NCBI GenBank assembly: GCA_964482225.1
Contig: CAYZWT010000015.1
Location: 26,066 to 90,065, forward strand
Length of the DNA: 64,000 nucleotides
Direction of reading: 5' to 3'
Origin: UBA1429 sp964482225
Lineage (GTDB): Bacteria; Chloroflexota; Anaerolineae; UBA1429
In this document: in pieces, positions 1-8,557 of the stretch
Layout: every line of letters starts with the position of its first letter
How positions within the stretch are numbered: position 1 is the stretch's first letter
Translations under genes and position numbers: made by a program
The notes under the pieces: model-generated
What the model was told of the DNA's origin: nothing
Seen by the model: only the letters and a program-made list of their open reading frames with translations
Databases searched by the model: none

Positions 1-1198
1 CCACCGGCTGACGCGTCTCCTCATTCACGATGTCGAACACCGTATTGAGGCGCTGCCCCACGGCCTGCTCCAGAGGCCATCCGGTGAGCTCTTCTGCCAC
101 GGCATTCATGATCTCCACCCGGCCCTGGCCGTCGGTGACGATCACGCCATCGCCCACGCTGAGCAGGGTGGTGCGGTAGCGGGTCTCGCTGGTTTGGAGG
201 GCGGTCTCGGCCCGGGCCAGGCGCTCATAATAGGCCCGCTCGCGCCCCTGCAAAAGGGCGATGGTCCCCGCCACAAGGCCCCCCAGCAGCGCAAGGATCA
301 GGCCCAGGAGAGCGTATGAGTAACGCCGCCACTCGGCATAGACCTCGGCGCGATCCACCTTGGCCACGATGAACCAGGGCGAATCGGGAACATCGCGGAT
401 GGCCGAGACCACCGGCGCGCCGCGATAGTCCAGCCCCTCATAGACGCCCCGCCGCCCCTGCACCGCCATCACGGCGGGAACATCGGTGCGCGTCAGTGGG
501 ATACGCAGGCTCAGAGCGGCGTTCGGCGTATGGCGCAGCTCGTTGAGGAACAGCACATCGTCGCCCTCGCGGCGCACCAGCAGCGATTCGGCGCTATCGC
601 TGGGCAGGGGCCAGGTCTGGATCAGGGGATAGAGGAACGACTCGGCATCTACCATCAGGATGACGGCGGCCACGGGCTCGCCATCCTCGGCAAAGAGGGG
701 CGCCACAAAGCCGACATGGGGCTCTGTTCCATCGGCCCTGAGGTGCAGGCCCACCATGAGGGGGCGCGCCTCGATCCAGGCCCGTTGTACGGTCTCTTGC
801 GCATGAGGATCCAGCGGGCCGTGGTCGCCTCGCAAGCCCAGTCGCACCTGCCCTGCCGAATCCACCAGCAGCACATCATCGTAGCCATAGTAGGACTGGA
901 GGGCGCGAAAGCGGGTGATGATCGCGCCGCCGTCTCTGGGTTGGGGATCTGAGAGCCAGCGGGCCACGCCCTCGATGAGCAGGGGGCTACTCATAACCAC
1001 CGCCGCATCGCCCAGGCGCTCGGCGCGCCACTGGGCGATCTGGTTGGCCTTGAGGGTGGCGATGGCCTCCAGCTCGGCCTCGACGTCGCGGCGAATGCTG
1101 GCCTCTTGGGCGCGATACACCCAGGCGCCGCCGCCGAGGATGGCCAGGGCGCAGAGCGCGAAAACAATCAGGAGCCAACGGCGTCGCGGGAGTTGCAT
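1..1198 (-). CDS. Membrane sensor protein with extracytoplasmic Cache-like region and PAS domain (C-terminus outside window)
   Basis: The reading frame starts with ATG at 1198, behind a G-rich ribosome-binding site, and runs off the left edge without a stop, giving about 399 residues. A first membrane segment lies at about residues 7-27 and a second at about 290-315. Between them is a region of about 260 residues typical in layout of a Cache-type ligand sensor, including the stretch VLLVDSAGQVRLG. After the second segment comes a PAS domain (YRTTLLSVGDGVIVTD, then NAVAEELTGWPLEQAVG). This is the layout of a histidine kinase or diguanylate cyclase input half, and the output domain cannot be seen. 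It is transcribed away from the glycosyltransferase at 1418 and has its own near-consensus promoter. The Cache assignment is by layout; the PAS call is firmer. Confidence 0.8.
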   Translation of the reverse strand, partial: MQLPRRRWLLIVFALCALAILGGGAWVYRAQEASIRRDVEAELEAIATLKANQIAQWRAERLGDAAVVMSSPLLIEGVARWLSDPQPRDGGAIITRFRALQSYYGYDDVLLVDSAGQVRLGLRGDHGPLDPHAQETVQRAWIEARPLMVGLHLRADGTEPHVGFVAPLFAEDGEPVAAVILMVDAESFLYPLIQTWPLPSDSAESLLVRREGDDVLFLNELRHTPNAALSLRIPLTRTDVPAVMAVQGRRGVYEGLDYRGAPVVSAIRDVPDSPWFIVAKVDRAEVYAEWRRYSYALLGLILALLGGLVAGTIALLQGRERAYYERLARAETALQTSETRYRTTLLSVGDGVIVTDGQGRVEIMNAVAEELTGWPLEQAVGQRLNTVFDIVNEETRQPV

Positions 1199-1275
1199 CA
1201 AGATACCCCCCGAATTTAGTACAGCAGACCAAGGAGCAGGAATACCCAGCCCGAGTATCAACGCAATTTACGGAT

Positions 1276-1303
1276 ATTATAGGTTGGCGCGCAGGTTCGT
1301 CAA
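1276..1303 (-). promoter_or_regulatory. Sigma70-type promoter of the sensor gene
   Basis: Read on the minus strand there is TTGACG (1303-1298), a 16-base spacer, and a perfect TATAAT (1281-1276). Transcription would start near 1269, giving a leader of about 70 bases before the sensor ATG at 1198. Confidence 0.65.
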
Positions 1304-1339
1304 CCGGCGCGAGAGACAAGGCACGGGAACGGCCTGCAA

Positions 1340-1368
1340 TTGACACCTCTTATGGCCCATGTTAGCAT
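1340..1368 (+). promoter_or_regulatory. Sigma70-type promoter of the glycosyltransferase gene
   Basis: A perfect TTGACA (1340-1345), a 17-base spacer and TAGCAT (1363-1368) precede the gene at 1418. The TTG of this -35 box could be misread as an upstream start codon. The promoter diverges from the sensor promoter about 40 bases away. Confidence 0.6.
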
Positions 1369-1417
1369 CTCTCGCGAGCGTACGCTAGTCGCTCGCACCC
1401 TTGACCAAGGACGCGAC

Positions 1418-3700
1418 ATGAGCCACTCAGTCCCCACCCGCGCGCGCGACCGCCACATGGCCGTGGCGCTGGGCGCCCTGCTGGCGATGGTATATCTGCT
1501 GTCATTCAGCGGGCAGTTTCGCTCGATAGACGAATACGCCATGTACGCCCGCGCCGAGACCCTGGCCCAGGGCTATGGTACGGGCACGCCGCAACTGGCC
1601 TTTTCCTCGCTCCACCATCCGGTAGGGGCACTGGAGCCGGGGCAATCGGTGTTGGCCGCGCCCCTCTATCTGCTGGCGCGCCAGTGGCCCGCCGCAAGCA
1701 ACATCACCGCCGTGATGCTGTTCAACGTGTTCGTCACGGCGCTCACGGGCGCGCTGTTGTACGGGTTGATACGGGGTCTGGGGTTCGGCCAGGTGGTTGC
1801 TGCCCTCACGACCCTGGCCTGGGGGATCGGCACCACAGCCTGGCCCTACGCCCGCAGTTTTTTCCGCGAGCCGCTGCTGGCGCTGTTTTGGCTGGGCGCT
1901 GCCTGTGCCTGCCTCCGCTGGCAGCGCACGCGCCGGGTTCCCTGGGGGCTGGCTTGCCTGGCTCTGGCAGCGGGTAGCCTGGCCGTCAAGATCTCGGCGG
2001 CGGGGGCGCTGCCGGTGTTCGCCTTGGCCCTGCTGTGGGATGCCAGGCGCAAACGGCTGGCCCTGACGTGGCGACGGGCCCTGCTGCTGGGCGCGGTCGC
2101 CCTCATCGCGGGGGCAGCCGTAGCGGCCCTCTACGCTCTGCGCTACGACAAGCCTCTCTCCCTGGCCGAGTACACTTGGGGCTACCCGTGGGGCCAGGCG
2201 CTGGCGGCGGCCTATGGCCTGCTCATCAGCCCGGTCAAGGGCATCGCCTTTTTCTCGCCCATCCTGATCGGGGGCGCCATCGGCTGGCCCGGGTTTTTCC
2301 GGCGGCAAGGGCCGGCGGCTTGGCTCACCCTGGGCCTGGTGCTATCGCTGCTCTATATCTACGGCCCGGCCCCCCAGTGGCATGGCGGCCACGTGGTCTG
2401 GGGACCGCGTTTTGTGGTGCCCCTGTTGCCTTTGCTGATCCTGCCCTATGCCACGGCCCTGGCAAACCCGCGCCTTGTGGCGCGACTCTGGGTGGCGGGC
2501 TGGAGCGTAGTGGGGCTGGTCATCCAGTTCGTGGCGGGCACGGCTTCATGGAGTGACGCGATATGGCAACTGGTGCCCGCCTATCAGGGCGAGTGGCTGG
2601 TGGGCCTGGACGGGATCCCCTGGCAGAGCTGGCGGCTGCTGCCGCGCTCGCCCGCCCTGGTGCAGCTCACCGGCTGGGGGGTGCGCCAGCTCGATCTCTC
2701 CTGGCTGCGCACCCTGAGCGACGGCACGCTGGCCTATGATCTGCCTCTGGGGGTGGGGCTCGTCGCGCTGGCCTTGGTAGTGGCGGGGGCGGTGTGGCTC
2801 CTGCTGGCGCGCAGGTCGGGCGCCCTACGCCATCAGAGGCTCGTAGCGCTGGCGTGCGCGCTGGCGGTGCTGGCGGGCAGCGGCGGGCTGCTGACGCGCA
2901 GCGCGCGCAACACCCAGGATCACGGCGGCCTCACCCGGGCCGAGGCGCAACAGATGGCATCCCTCATCTCACAGGCCCAGGATGCGCCCTATACGGTGGC
3001 GTTGATCTCGAACGACTTTTTCATCCACTTTATGCCCGGCCTGCTCAAGGGGCGTTTTCTGCTCCAATGGCACTCGCCCCACGAGCCGCTCCTTCTGTCC
3101 GAGGTCATGGCCCGCGCGCCCCGCGCCGAGCGCGTCTGGCTGGTGGTGGACCGGGTGCATCTGCCCGTGGACGCCACGCCCTATCTGGCCCGCGACGCCT
3201 TTGTTCGAGAGGGTTATCTGATGGGCAGCCAGTGGGTGGGCGGCTATGAGCTGTTCGCCTTTTTGCCACCGGCGCCCCTGGAGCGCCAGCCCGTAGCCCG
3301 CAGTTGGGAGAACGGTCTGGTCGTGCGCGCCTTGGCCGCCGACGCCCAAGAGTTGCGCCCGGGCGAGGCGCTGCGCGTCGAGTTGGAGCTGGCCGCCGCG
3401 CACCCGCTGGCCGAGGACTATGTCCTGTTTGTGCACCTGCTGCCCGCCGAGGGGCCCGCCCTGGCCGCCCCCGATGGCCAGCCCCAATATGGCGGCGCCC
3501 CCACCTCCGCATGGCAGCCCGGTCAGGCGGTGGTGGATCGCCGGGCCATCCTGATCCCCCAGGACGCGGCGCCCGGCGTATATGAGCTGGGCTGCGGCTG
3601 GCTGGACGCCCAAGGCGCGCGGGTCGCCCCCGTTGAGGGCCAGGGCCCCACCCGCGACGGCATGATCGTGCTGGGAACGGTGGTCATCAGCGAGCCGTAG
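1418..3700 (+). CDS. Polytopic membrane glycosyltransferase-like protein (GT-C/GT39-type) with C-terminal extracytoplasmic domain
   Basis: The protein has 760 residues. ATG 1418 is chosen because AAGGA lies 6 bases upstream and because a reading from 1340 would begin inside the -35 box. About ten hydrophobic segments fill the first 500 residues. An acidic pair follows the first membrane segment (SIDEYAMYARAE), as in lipid-linked-sugar transferases of the GT-C fold, and FREPLLALFWLG is typical of this group. The last 120 residues form a soluble beta-rich module (VLFVHLLPAEGP...), common behind such enzymes in Chloroflexota. It probably transfers a sugar from a polyprenyl carrier outside the membrane; donor and acceptor are unknown. 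Its stop codon lies in the target duplication of the repeat element that follows. Confidence 0.65.
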   Translation: MSHSVPTRARDRHMAVALGALLAMVYLLSFSGQFRSIDEYAMYARAETLAQGYGTGTPQLAFSSLHHPVGALEPGQSVLAAPLYLLARQWPAASNITAVMLFNVFVTALTGALLYGLIRGLGFGQVVAALTTLAWGIGTTAWPYARSFFREPLLALFWLGAACACLRWQRTRRVPWGLACLALAAGSLAVKISAAGALPVFALALLWDARRKRLALTWRRALLLGAVALIAGAAVAALYALRYDKPLSLAEYTWGYPWGQALAAAYGLLISPVKGIAFFSPILIGGAIGWPGFFRRQGPAAWLTLGLVLSLLYIYGPAPQWHGGHVVWGPRFVVPLLPLLILPYATALANPRLVARLWVAGWSVVGLVIQFVAGTASWSDAIWQLVPAYQGEWLVGLDGIPWQSWRLLPRSPALVQLTGWGVRQLDLSWLRTLSDGTLAYDLPLGVGLVALALVVAGAVWLLLARRSGALRHQRLVALACALAVLAGSGGLLTRSARNTQDHGGLTRAEAQQMASLISQAQDAPYTVALISNDFFIHFMPGLLKGRFLLQWHSPHEPLLLSEVMARAPRAERVWLVVDRVHLPVDATPYLARDAFVREGYLMGSQWVGGYELFAFLPPAPLERQPVARSWENGLVVRALAADAQELRPGEALRVELELAAAHPLAEDYVLFVHLLPAEGPALAAPDGQPQYGGAPTSAWQPGQAVVDRRAILIPQDAAPGVYELGCGWLDAQGARVAPVEGQGPTRDGMIVLGTVVISEP

Positions 3701-3703
3701 GAG

Positions 3704-4008
3704 GTGTCTATTCAGATTTGGAGGGAAGCGGCCAACGCGTTGTGGACGGCGACGGCGAACCTTGGAGGGCGACCGTCTCGCCCGCCTACGAAGCGCAGCT
3801 TCGTCCGATGCGTAGCAGCCTCCGATGCGTACAAATATATGCGTCCAGCGTCAGCTTTGCCCATACGTGTTTAGTTCGTTTTTCTACGGTTTTATGGTAG
3901 GGGCGAGGCATGCCTCGCCCCTACAAGGCAGGCGAGACGTTCGCGCCCCAAACTTGTCCGTCGCTATCGCCTACGCGTTGGCCGCTTCCCTCAGATCTGA
4001 ACTGATAC
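3704..4008 (+). mobile_element. Non-autonomous element (MITE-like), family A, copy 1
   Basis: This 305-base element fills most of the gap between the glycosyltransferase and pdxA and codes for nothing convincing. Its ends are inverted repeats of about 75-80 bases. The left end starts GTGTCTATTCAGAT and the right end finishes ATCTGAACTGATAC. Bases 3721-3740 match the complement of 3973-3992 exactly. A perfect 28-base palindrome sits at 3897-3924. The flanks carry a 9-base direct repeat with 7 matches (CCGTAGGAG at 3695-3703, CCGTAGCGG at 4009-4017), as expected of an old target duplication. The central 110 bases recur inverted at 20916-21030. Confidence 0.75.
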
Positions 4009-4029
4009 CCGTAGCGGCACACGCGCCGG

Positions 4030-4058
4030 TTGACAGCCGCCCCCCTTGTCCCGATAAT
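4030..4058 (+). promoter_or_regulatory. Sigma70-type promoter of pdxA
   Basis: A perfect TTGACA (4030-4035), a 17-base spacer and GATAAT (4053-4058) stand about 50 bases before the pdxA start. They lie just outside the right end of the family A element, so pdxA keeps its own promoter. Confidence 0.65.
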
Positions 4059-4108
4059 GCCCCCATCACGCTCACACATGCCGCTATGCCCCATACAAGG
4101 AGACTGCC

Positions 4109-5128
4109 GTGGCCGCATCCCCTGTGCGCAGACCCGTTGTTGCCATCACCATGGGCGATCCCGCCGGCGTCGGGCCGGAGGTGACCGCCCGCGCCCTGGC
4201 CCACCCGGAGGTCTGGGAGGTGTGCCGTCCGCTGGTGGTGGGCGACGCCGAGATCCTGAACAAGGCGGCGGCCCTGGTGGGCGCCCCGGCCCTGCGCCCC
4301 ATCGGCGACCCCGGCGAGGCCGCCTATGACCCCCAGGCCCCCGACCTGCTGGACCTGGGCCAGATGCGCGCCGATGATCTACAGCCCGGGGCCGTCTCGC
4401 CCGCCTGTGGCCGGGCCGCCGTGGCCTATATCGAGCGCGCCGTGGCCCTCACCCGCGCGGGCCAGGCCGACGCCATCTGCACCGGCCCCATCAACAAGGC
4501 CGCCCTCAAGGCCGCCGGCATTGATTTCATCGGGCACACCGAGTTGCTGGCCGCCCTGCTGGGCGAGGAGCGGGTGACCACCATGCTGGCCACCACCGGC
4601 CTCAAGGTCGTGCATGTGACGCGCCACGTACCCCTCAGCCGCGTGGCCGCGCTGATGACGGTGGAGAATGTGCTGGAGACGATCCAACTCACCGACGCAG
4701 GGCTCAAGCAGATGGGCATCCGGCAGCCGCGCATCGCCGTGGCGGCGCTAAACCCCCACGGCGGCGACGAGGGGCTGATGGGCCGTGAGGAGATCGAGGC
4801 CATCGGCCCGGCCACTGCCCTCGCCCAGGGGCAGGGGATCGCCGCCAACGGCCCCATCCCCGCCGATTCGGTCTTTTTCCGGGCCATCCGGGGCGAGTTC
4901 GACGTGGTGGTGGCCATGTACCACGACCAGGGGCACATCCCCATCAAGACCCACGGCTTTGAGCGCAGCGTGACGGTGACCCTGGGGCTGCCGGTGGTGC
5001 GCACCTCGGTGGATCACGGCACGGCCTTTGACATCGCGTGGAAGGGCCTGGCCAGCGAGGAGAGCATGGTCGAGGCGTTGTTGCTGGCCGCCCAACTGGC
5101 CGAGGGCGCGCTGGCGGCCCAAGGGTGA
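4109..5128 (+). CDS. pdxA: PdxA-family dehydrogenase (4-hydroxythreonine-4-phosphate dehydrogenase or PdxA2-type)
   Basis: The 339-residue product has the usual family length. GTG 4109 is the start, with AAGGAG 6 bases upstream. Family motifs are intact: ITMGDPAGVGPE (13-24), the substrate region GPINKAALKAAG with H143 in IGHTE, RHVPL (172-176), NPHGGDEG (215-222) and the metal/NAD region MYHDQGHIP (270-278). The enzyme oxidises a phosphorylated hydroxy acid and decarboxylates it, in pyridoxal phosphate synthesis or, for the PdxA2 branch, in four-carbon acid-sugar breakdown. No pdxJ or other vitamin B6 gene is nearby, so the catabolic PdxA2 role remains open. Confidence 0.85.
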   Translation: MAASPVRRPVVAITMGDPAGVGPEVTARALAHPEVWEVCRPLVVGDAEILNKAAALVGAPALRPIGDPGEAAYDPQAPDLLDLGQMRADDLQPGAVSPACGRAAVAYIERAVALTRAGQADAICTGPINKAALKAAGIDFIGHTELLAALLGEERVTTMLATTGLKVVHVTRHVPLSRVAALMTVENVLETIQLTDAGLKQMGIRQPRIAVAALNPHGGDEGLMGREEIEAIGPATALAQGQGIAANGPIPADSVFFRAIRGEFDVVVAMYHDQGHIPIKTHGFERSVTVTLGLPVVRTSVDHGTAFDIAWKGLASEESMVEALLLAAQLAEGALAAQG

Positions 5129-5140
5129 CGAGTAGAGTCA

Positions 5141-5178
5141 GGTTTGGCAGGGCGCTTGTGCTTGCCGCCTGCCAAGCC
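5141..5178 (+). terminator. Hairpin behind pdxA, possible terminator
   Basis: GGTTTGGCAGG (5141-5151) pairs with CCTGCCAAGCC (5168-5178) over 11 positions with one wobble, leaving a 16-base loop. No T-run follows, so it would be a weak or factor-dependent terminator, or an RNA-stabilising structure. Confidence 0.35.
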
Positions 5179-5197
5179 ATGGAGGGTGGCAGGCGCG

Positions 5198-5315
5198 GCC
5201 CTCACCCCCATGGATGAAAATGATAATGGCCAGCTAAAGCCCCCTCTCCCGCAACGTTGCGGGAGAGGGGGAGGCGAAGCTCGCCTCAGGGGCGAGTTTC
5301 GCCGGGGGTGAGGGC
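5198..5315 (+). repeat. Palindromic intergenic repeat, family B, copy 1
   Basis: The 118-base unit is bounded by GCCCTCACCCCC (5198-5209) and its complement GGGGGTGAGGGC (5304-5315). Inside are a perfect 32-base palindrome at 5240-5271 with arms CCCCCTCTCCCGCAAC, and a second hairpin with arms GCGAAGCTCGCC and GGCGAGTTTCGC at 5274-5302. A second copy with the same order of parts lies at 27069-27187, and similarity continues about 12 bases past the right end. It fills most of the 314-base gap between pdxA and the next gene; the rest shows nothing clear. Confidence 0.75.
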
Positions 5316-5442
5316 TTGCCGGGGCGCAAGGGTTGGCCGCCGACAGATACCCTTCCGCCGGGTTGTCCTTCCCCTACACGTGTACGGCGGCTAGCATCCA
5401 AGGCACACGACAGAACATCATCAGAGGGGCTCGGGTTCGCAC

Positions 5443-5817
5443 ATGCTGACCAAAACCAGGCGCGCCCTGTGGGTGGCCGCCGGGGCGCTCTTTTTGCTGT
5501 TGGGTATCATCGGCGTTTTTTTGCCGGTGCTGCCCACCACGCCATTCCTGCTGCTGACGGCGGCCTGTTGGGCCAGGGGCTCGCGGCGCTTTCACCATTG
5601 GCTGCTGCACAATCGCCTTTTTGGCAGCTACATCCGCGATTATTACGAGGGGCGGGGAATCCCCCTGCGCACCAAGATCTGGAGCATGGTCATGCTCTGG
5701 GGCACCATCGGCTATACGGTCTATCGGGTGGACATCCTGCCCATGCGCCTGGTCTTGCCGCTAATCGCCATCGGCGTCTCGATCCATGTTCTGGGCAAGC
5801 CCACGCGCCGCGAGTGA
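5443..5817 (+). CDS. DUF454/YbaN-family inner membrane protein
   Basis: The 124-residue product matches the small YbaN family. It has an N-terminal membrane segment leading into the signature GVFLPVLPTTPFLLL, then the family block CWARGSRRFHHWLLHN and LFGSYIRDY, and two further hydrophobic segments near the C-terminus (about residues 78-95 and 100-117). Its molecular function is not known. It stands alone before another small membrane protein. Confidence 0.8.
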   Translation: MLTKTRRALWVAAGALFLLLGIIGVFLPVLPTTPFLLLTAACWARGSRRFHHWLLHNRLFGSYIRDYYEGRGIPLRTKIWSMVMLWGTIGYTVYRVDILPMRLVLPLIAIGVSIHVLGKPTRRE

Positions 5818-5886
5818 CGCGGCCCTTGCCGCCAGCGCCTGCTGCGGCTATCATAGGGACGTTGGCGCAACGAGAGGAGATCTGGC

Positions 5887-6216
5887 ATGATAGCCCTGAA
5901 CATCTGGAGCACCCTGCTGGTGCGGCTGCCGATGCTGGCCGCCTATGCCGTGGGGGTGTTGGTCGGCCTGGCGCTGGTGGTTCGACGCCGCGACGCCGCC
6001 GCCTGGCTGGCGCTGATCGGCTTTGGCCTGCTGCTGGCGACGCAGCTCGGCGGGTGGCTGATGAACGCGCTGCCCCTCTGGCTCGCCTCCGGCGGCGCCT
6101 ATTCGCTGGCTGGCGTATTCACTTGCCTGAACGTGGTATTCAGCCTGTGCAGCGCGGGCGGGGCGCTCTGCCTGGCGGCCGCGCTGTGGATCGGGGTTGC
6201 GCGTTCCGAGACGTGA
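5887..6216 (+). CDS. Small membrane protein of unknown function
   Basis: I do not recognise this 109-residue protein. It has three or four hydrophobic segments (about residues 10-30, 38-60, 70-80 and 84-105), with the arginine-rich loop VRRRDAAA between the first two. AGGAGA lies about 7 bases before the ATG, so translation is well supported. It follows the YbaN-like gene at a distance of about 70 bases and ends 39 bases before the aldo/keto reductase gene, so it could share their transcript. Confidence 0.55.
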   Translation: MIALNIWSTLLVRLPMLAAYAVGVLVGLALVVRRRDAAAWLALIGFGLLLATQLGGWLMNALPLWLASGGAYSLAGVFTCLNVVFSLCSAGGALCLAAALWIGVARSET

Positions 6217-6255
6217 TCGTTTTCCAGAACCCACCTTTTACGATGGAGGTTTGCC

Positions 6256-7251
6256 ATGCCCTACCAGGCTGCATCGGACCGCTATGACTCGATGGTCTAT
6301 CGCCGCTGCGGGCGCAGCGGCCTGTTGCTGCCCGCCATCTCTCTGGGCCTGTGGCACAACTTTGGCGACGTGGACACGTTCGAGAACGGCCGCGCCACCG
6401 TGCGCCGCGCCTTTGACCTGGGGATCACCCACTTTGACCTGGCCAACAACTATGGCCCCCCGCCTGGCTCTGCCGAGGAGAGCTTGGGGCGCATCCTGGC
6501 CGCCGACCTGCGCCCCTATCGCGACGAGTTGATCATCTCTTCCAAGGCGGGCTATACCATGTGGCCCGGCCCCTATGGCGATTGGGGCTCCCGCAAGTAC
6601 CTGGTGGCAAGCTGCGACCAGAGCCTAAAGCGCATGGGCCTGGAATACGTGGACATTTTCTACCACCACCGCCCCGATCCCGAGACGCCCCTGGAGGAAT
6701 CTATGGGGGCGCTGGACTATATCGTGCGCTCGGGGCGCGCGCTGTATGCGGGCATCTCGAACTATCCCGCCGAGCTGGCTGTGGAGGCTATCAACATCCT
6801 GCGCAACCTGGGCACCCCCTGCGTCATCGAGCAGCCCTCGTACAACATGTTCAACCGCTGGGTCGAGGAGCGGCTGCTGAGCACCCTGGAAGCCGAGGGG
6901 GTGGGCTGCATCGTCTTTACGCCCCTGGCCCAGGGCCTGCTGACCGACCGCTACCTGGGCGGCCAGATCCCCGCCGATTCGCGGGCGGGCCGGGGCCACG
7001 GCGCTCTGCGGCGCAGCGCCATCACCGAGGACAAGGTGGCCAAGGTGGAGCGGCTGAACGAGCTGGCCCAAGAGCGCGGCCAGAGCCTGGCCCAGATGGC
7101 CATCGCCTGGGTGCTGCGTAACCCGGCCGTCACCTCGGCCCTGATCGGCGCCAGCCGCGTGGCGCAGATCGAGGAAAATGTGGCCGCCCTGCAAAAGCTG
7201 TCCTTCACCGCCGACGAGCTGGCGTGCATCGAGCAGATCCTGGCGGGCTGA
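6256..7251 (+). CDS. YghZ-like aldo/keto reductase (L-glyceraldehyde-3-phosphate reductase type)
   Basis: The 331-residue protein has the length and motifs of the YghZ/Gpr branch. It starts YRRCGRSGLLLPAISLGLWHNFGD, and the typical LANNYGPPPGSAEE carries the catalytic Tyr. The catalytic Asp is in HFDLANN, the Lys in IISSKAGY and the His in YHHRPD. The C-terminal cofactor-binding part reads IGASRVAQIEENV. The ATG at 6256 follows GGAGG. The family reduces aldehydes with NADPH, and the YghZ branch detoxifies L-glyceraldehyde 3-phosphate. A second, less similar reductase is encoded at 15662. Confidence 0.85.
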   Translation: MPYQAASDRYDSMVYRRCGRSGLLLPAISLGLWHNFGDVDTFENGRATVRRAFDLGITHFDLANNYGPPPGSAEESLGRILAADLRPYRDELIISSKAGYTMWPGPYGDWGSRKYLVASCDQSLKRMGLEYVDIFYHHRPDPETPLEESMGALDYIVRSGRALYAGISNYPAELAVEAINILRNLGTPCVIEQPSYNMFNRWVEERLLSTLEAEGVGCIVFTPLAQGLLTDRYLGGQIPADSRAGRGHGALRRSAITEDKVAKVERLNELAQERGQSLAQMAIAWVLRNPAVTSALIGASRVAQIEENVAALQKLSFTADELACIEQILAG

Positions 7252-7269
7252 GCGGCGCTCACTAGATTC

Positions 7270-8514
7270 ATGCCAAAACCTGTGGCATCATCCTTCTGGC
7301 TGCGCCTGGCCCTGGCCGCGCTGCTGGCCGGCATCCTGGCCGGCAGCGTATCTTGCGCCGCCCAAGAATCTTGGGATGCCGAGCTGAGTCGCATCGCCCG
7401 GCCCTATCGCTTTTCCTTTCTGCGCTGGGAGCTGGCCCAGTTCGCCAGGCTGCTGCGCCCGGTACAGATTCCGCCCCAGGCGCAAGACGATCCCGCGGGC
7501 CATGTGCAGGGTTACCTGACGCGCCAGGCCCAGGCCAACGCGCTGGAGCGGGCGGGCCAGCCGGTTCCGGCGGCGCTGCAACAGGAGCTGGCGGAGATGC
7601 GGCCGGTGGCCGAGCTCATCCTGGCCCTGCAAGTGGCCGAGGCGCTCGCCCAGGAGGGGATCTATGGCCCGCTGGATCGCCATCTGCGCCTGCCGGTCAC
7701 CTTTCCGCCGGTCTGGTTCGTGTTCGAGCCGCCGCCCCATCTCCTGGTGGTCTCGCCCCGCGACCGGATCGAGCCGATCTACCAGGTGATGCTAGAGCCG
7801 GAGATGGATCTGGCCACGATGGAGGCCATCGAAGCCGAGATCGAGGCGCTGGGGCTCTCCCCTCTGGTAACCGAGATCGGCGGCTTTGGGGCCACCTACC
7901 CCGCCGTGGTGAGTACCCGCAGCTCGCTGCCCCACGCCATCGAGACAGTGGCGGAGGAGTGGCTGCACCAGTATCTCGCCTTTACACCCGTGGGCTGGCG
8001 CTATATCCTACACCTGTTGCGCCTGCGCCCGGATTACGAGATCGCCCAGATCAACGAGTCGGCGGCGACCATCGTGCACGAGGAGATCGCCGAGCGCGTG
8101 CTGGCCGAGCGCTATGGCATCGCACCCGCGCCCGAGAGCGCCGCGCCAGCGGATGACGATGGATTCGATTTCCGCGCCTTTATGCGCGAGACCCGCGTGC
8201 AGGCCGAGGCGCTGCTGGCGCAGGGTCAGATCGAGGAGGCCGAGGCGTACATGGAGGCGCGGCGACAGGCGCTTGTGGCCGAGGGCTATCGCATCCGCAA
8301 GCTGAACCAGGCCTATTTCGCCTTTTACGGCACCTATGCCGACGCGCCGGGGGCCATCACGCCCATCGGGGCCGAGCTGCGCGCCCTGCGCGCCCAGGCC
8401 CCCTCGCTGAGCGCCTTTCTCAACGACGTCGCGAGCCTGACCGGCCGCGAGGCGTTGTTGCGTCTGCTGGAGGAACGAGGCATCCGTGCAGCCGGACTGC
8501 TGCCCGCGCGCTAG
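7270..8514 (+). CDS. Exported protein resembling a gluzincin peptidase with an altered metal site
   Basis: The 414-residue product has an N-terminal membrane-targeting segment (about residues 10-28), followed by a cysteine in SVSCAA that could be a lipid-attachment site. The middle holds AEEWLHQYL and, about 35 residues later, NESAATIVHEEI. That spacing recalls gluzincin peptidases (HExxH ... NExxAxxxxE), but the first His of HExxH is Glu here. It may therefore be a non-catalytic relative or use different ligands. No convincing ribosome-binding site precedes ATG 7270. It lies 18 bases after the aldo/keto reductase gene and 43 before a lipoprotein gene. Confidence 0.5.
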   Translation: MPKPVASSFWLRLALAALLAGILAGSVSCAAQESWDAELSRIARPYRFSFLRWELAQFARLLRPVQIPPQAQDDPAGHVQGYLTRQAQANALERAGQPVPAALQQELAEMRPVAELILALQVAEALAQEGIYGPLDRHLRLPVTFPPVWFVFEPPPHLLVVSPRDRIEPIYQVMLEPEMDLATMEAIEAEIEALGLSPLVTEIGGFGATYPAVVSTRSSLPHAIETVAEEWLHQYLAFTPVGWRYILHLLRLRPDYEIAQINESAATIVHEEIAERVLAERYGIAPAPESAAPADDDGFDFRAFMRETRVQAEALLAQGQIEEAEAYMEARRQALVAEGYRIRKLNQAYFAFYGTYADAPGAITPIGAELRALRAQAPSLSAFLNDVASLTGREALLRLLEERGIRAAGLLPAR

Positions 8515-8557
8515 CCAACTGACCGCCCTCAACTAAACTTGTCGAAAGGAACGCGCC

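Noticed and set aside
1340..1417. Upstream TTG start adding 26 residues to the glycosyltransferase
   Set aside because: The TTG is the first part of a perfect TTGACA -35 box, and ATG 1418 has a good ribosome-binding site; the extra residues are not membrane- or signal-like.
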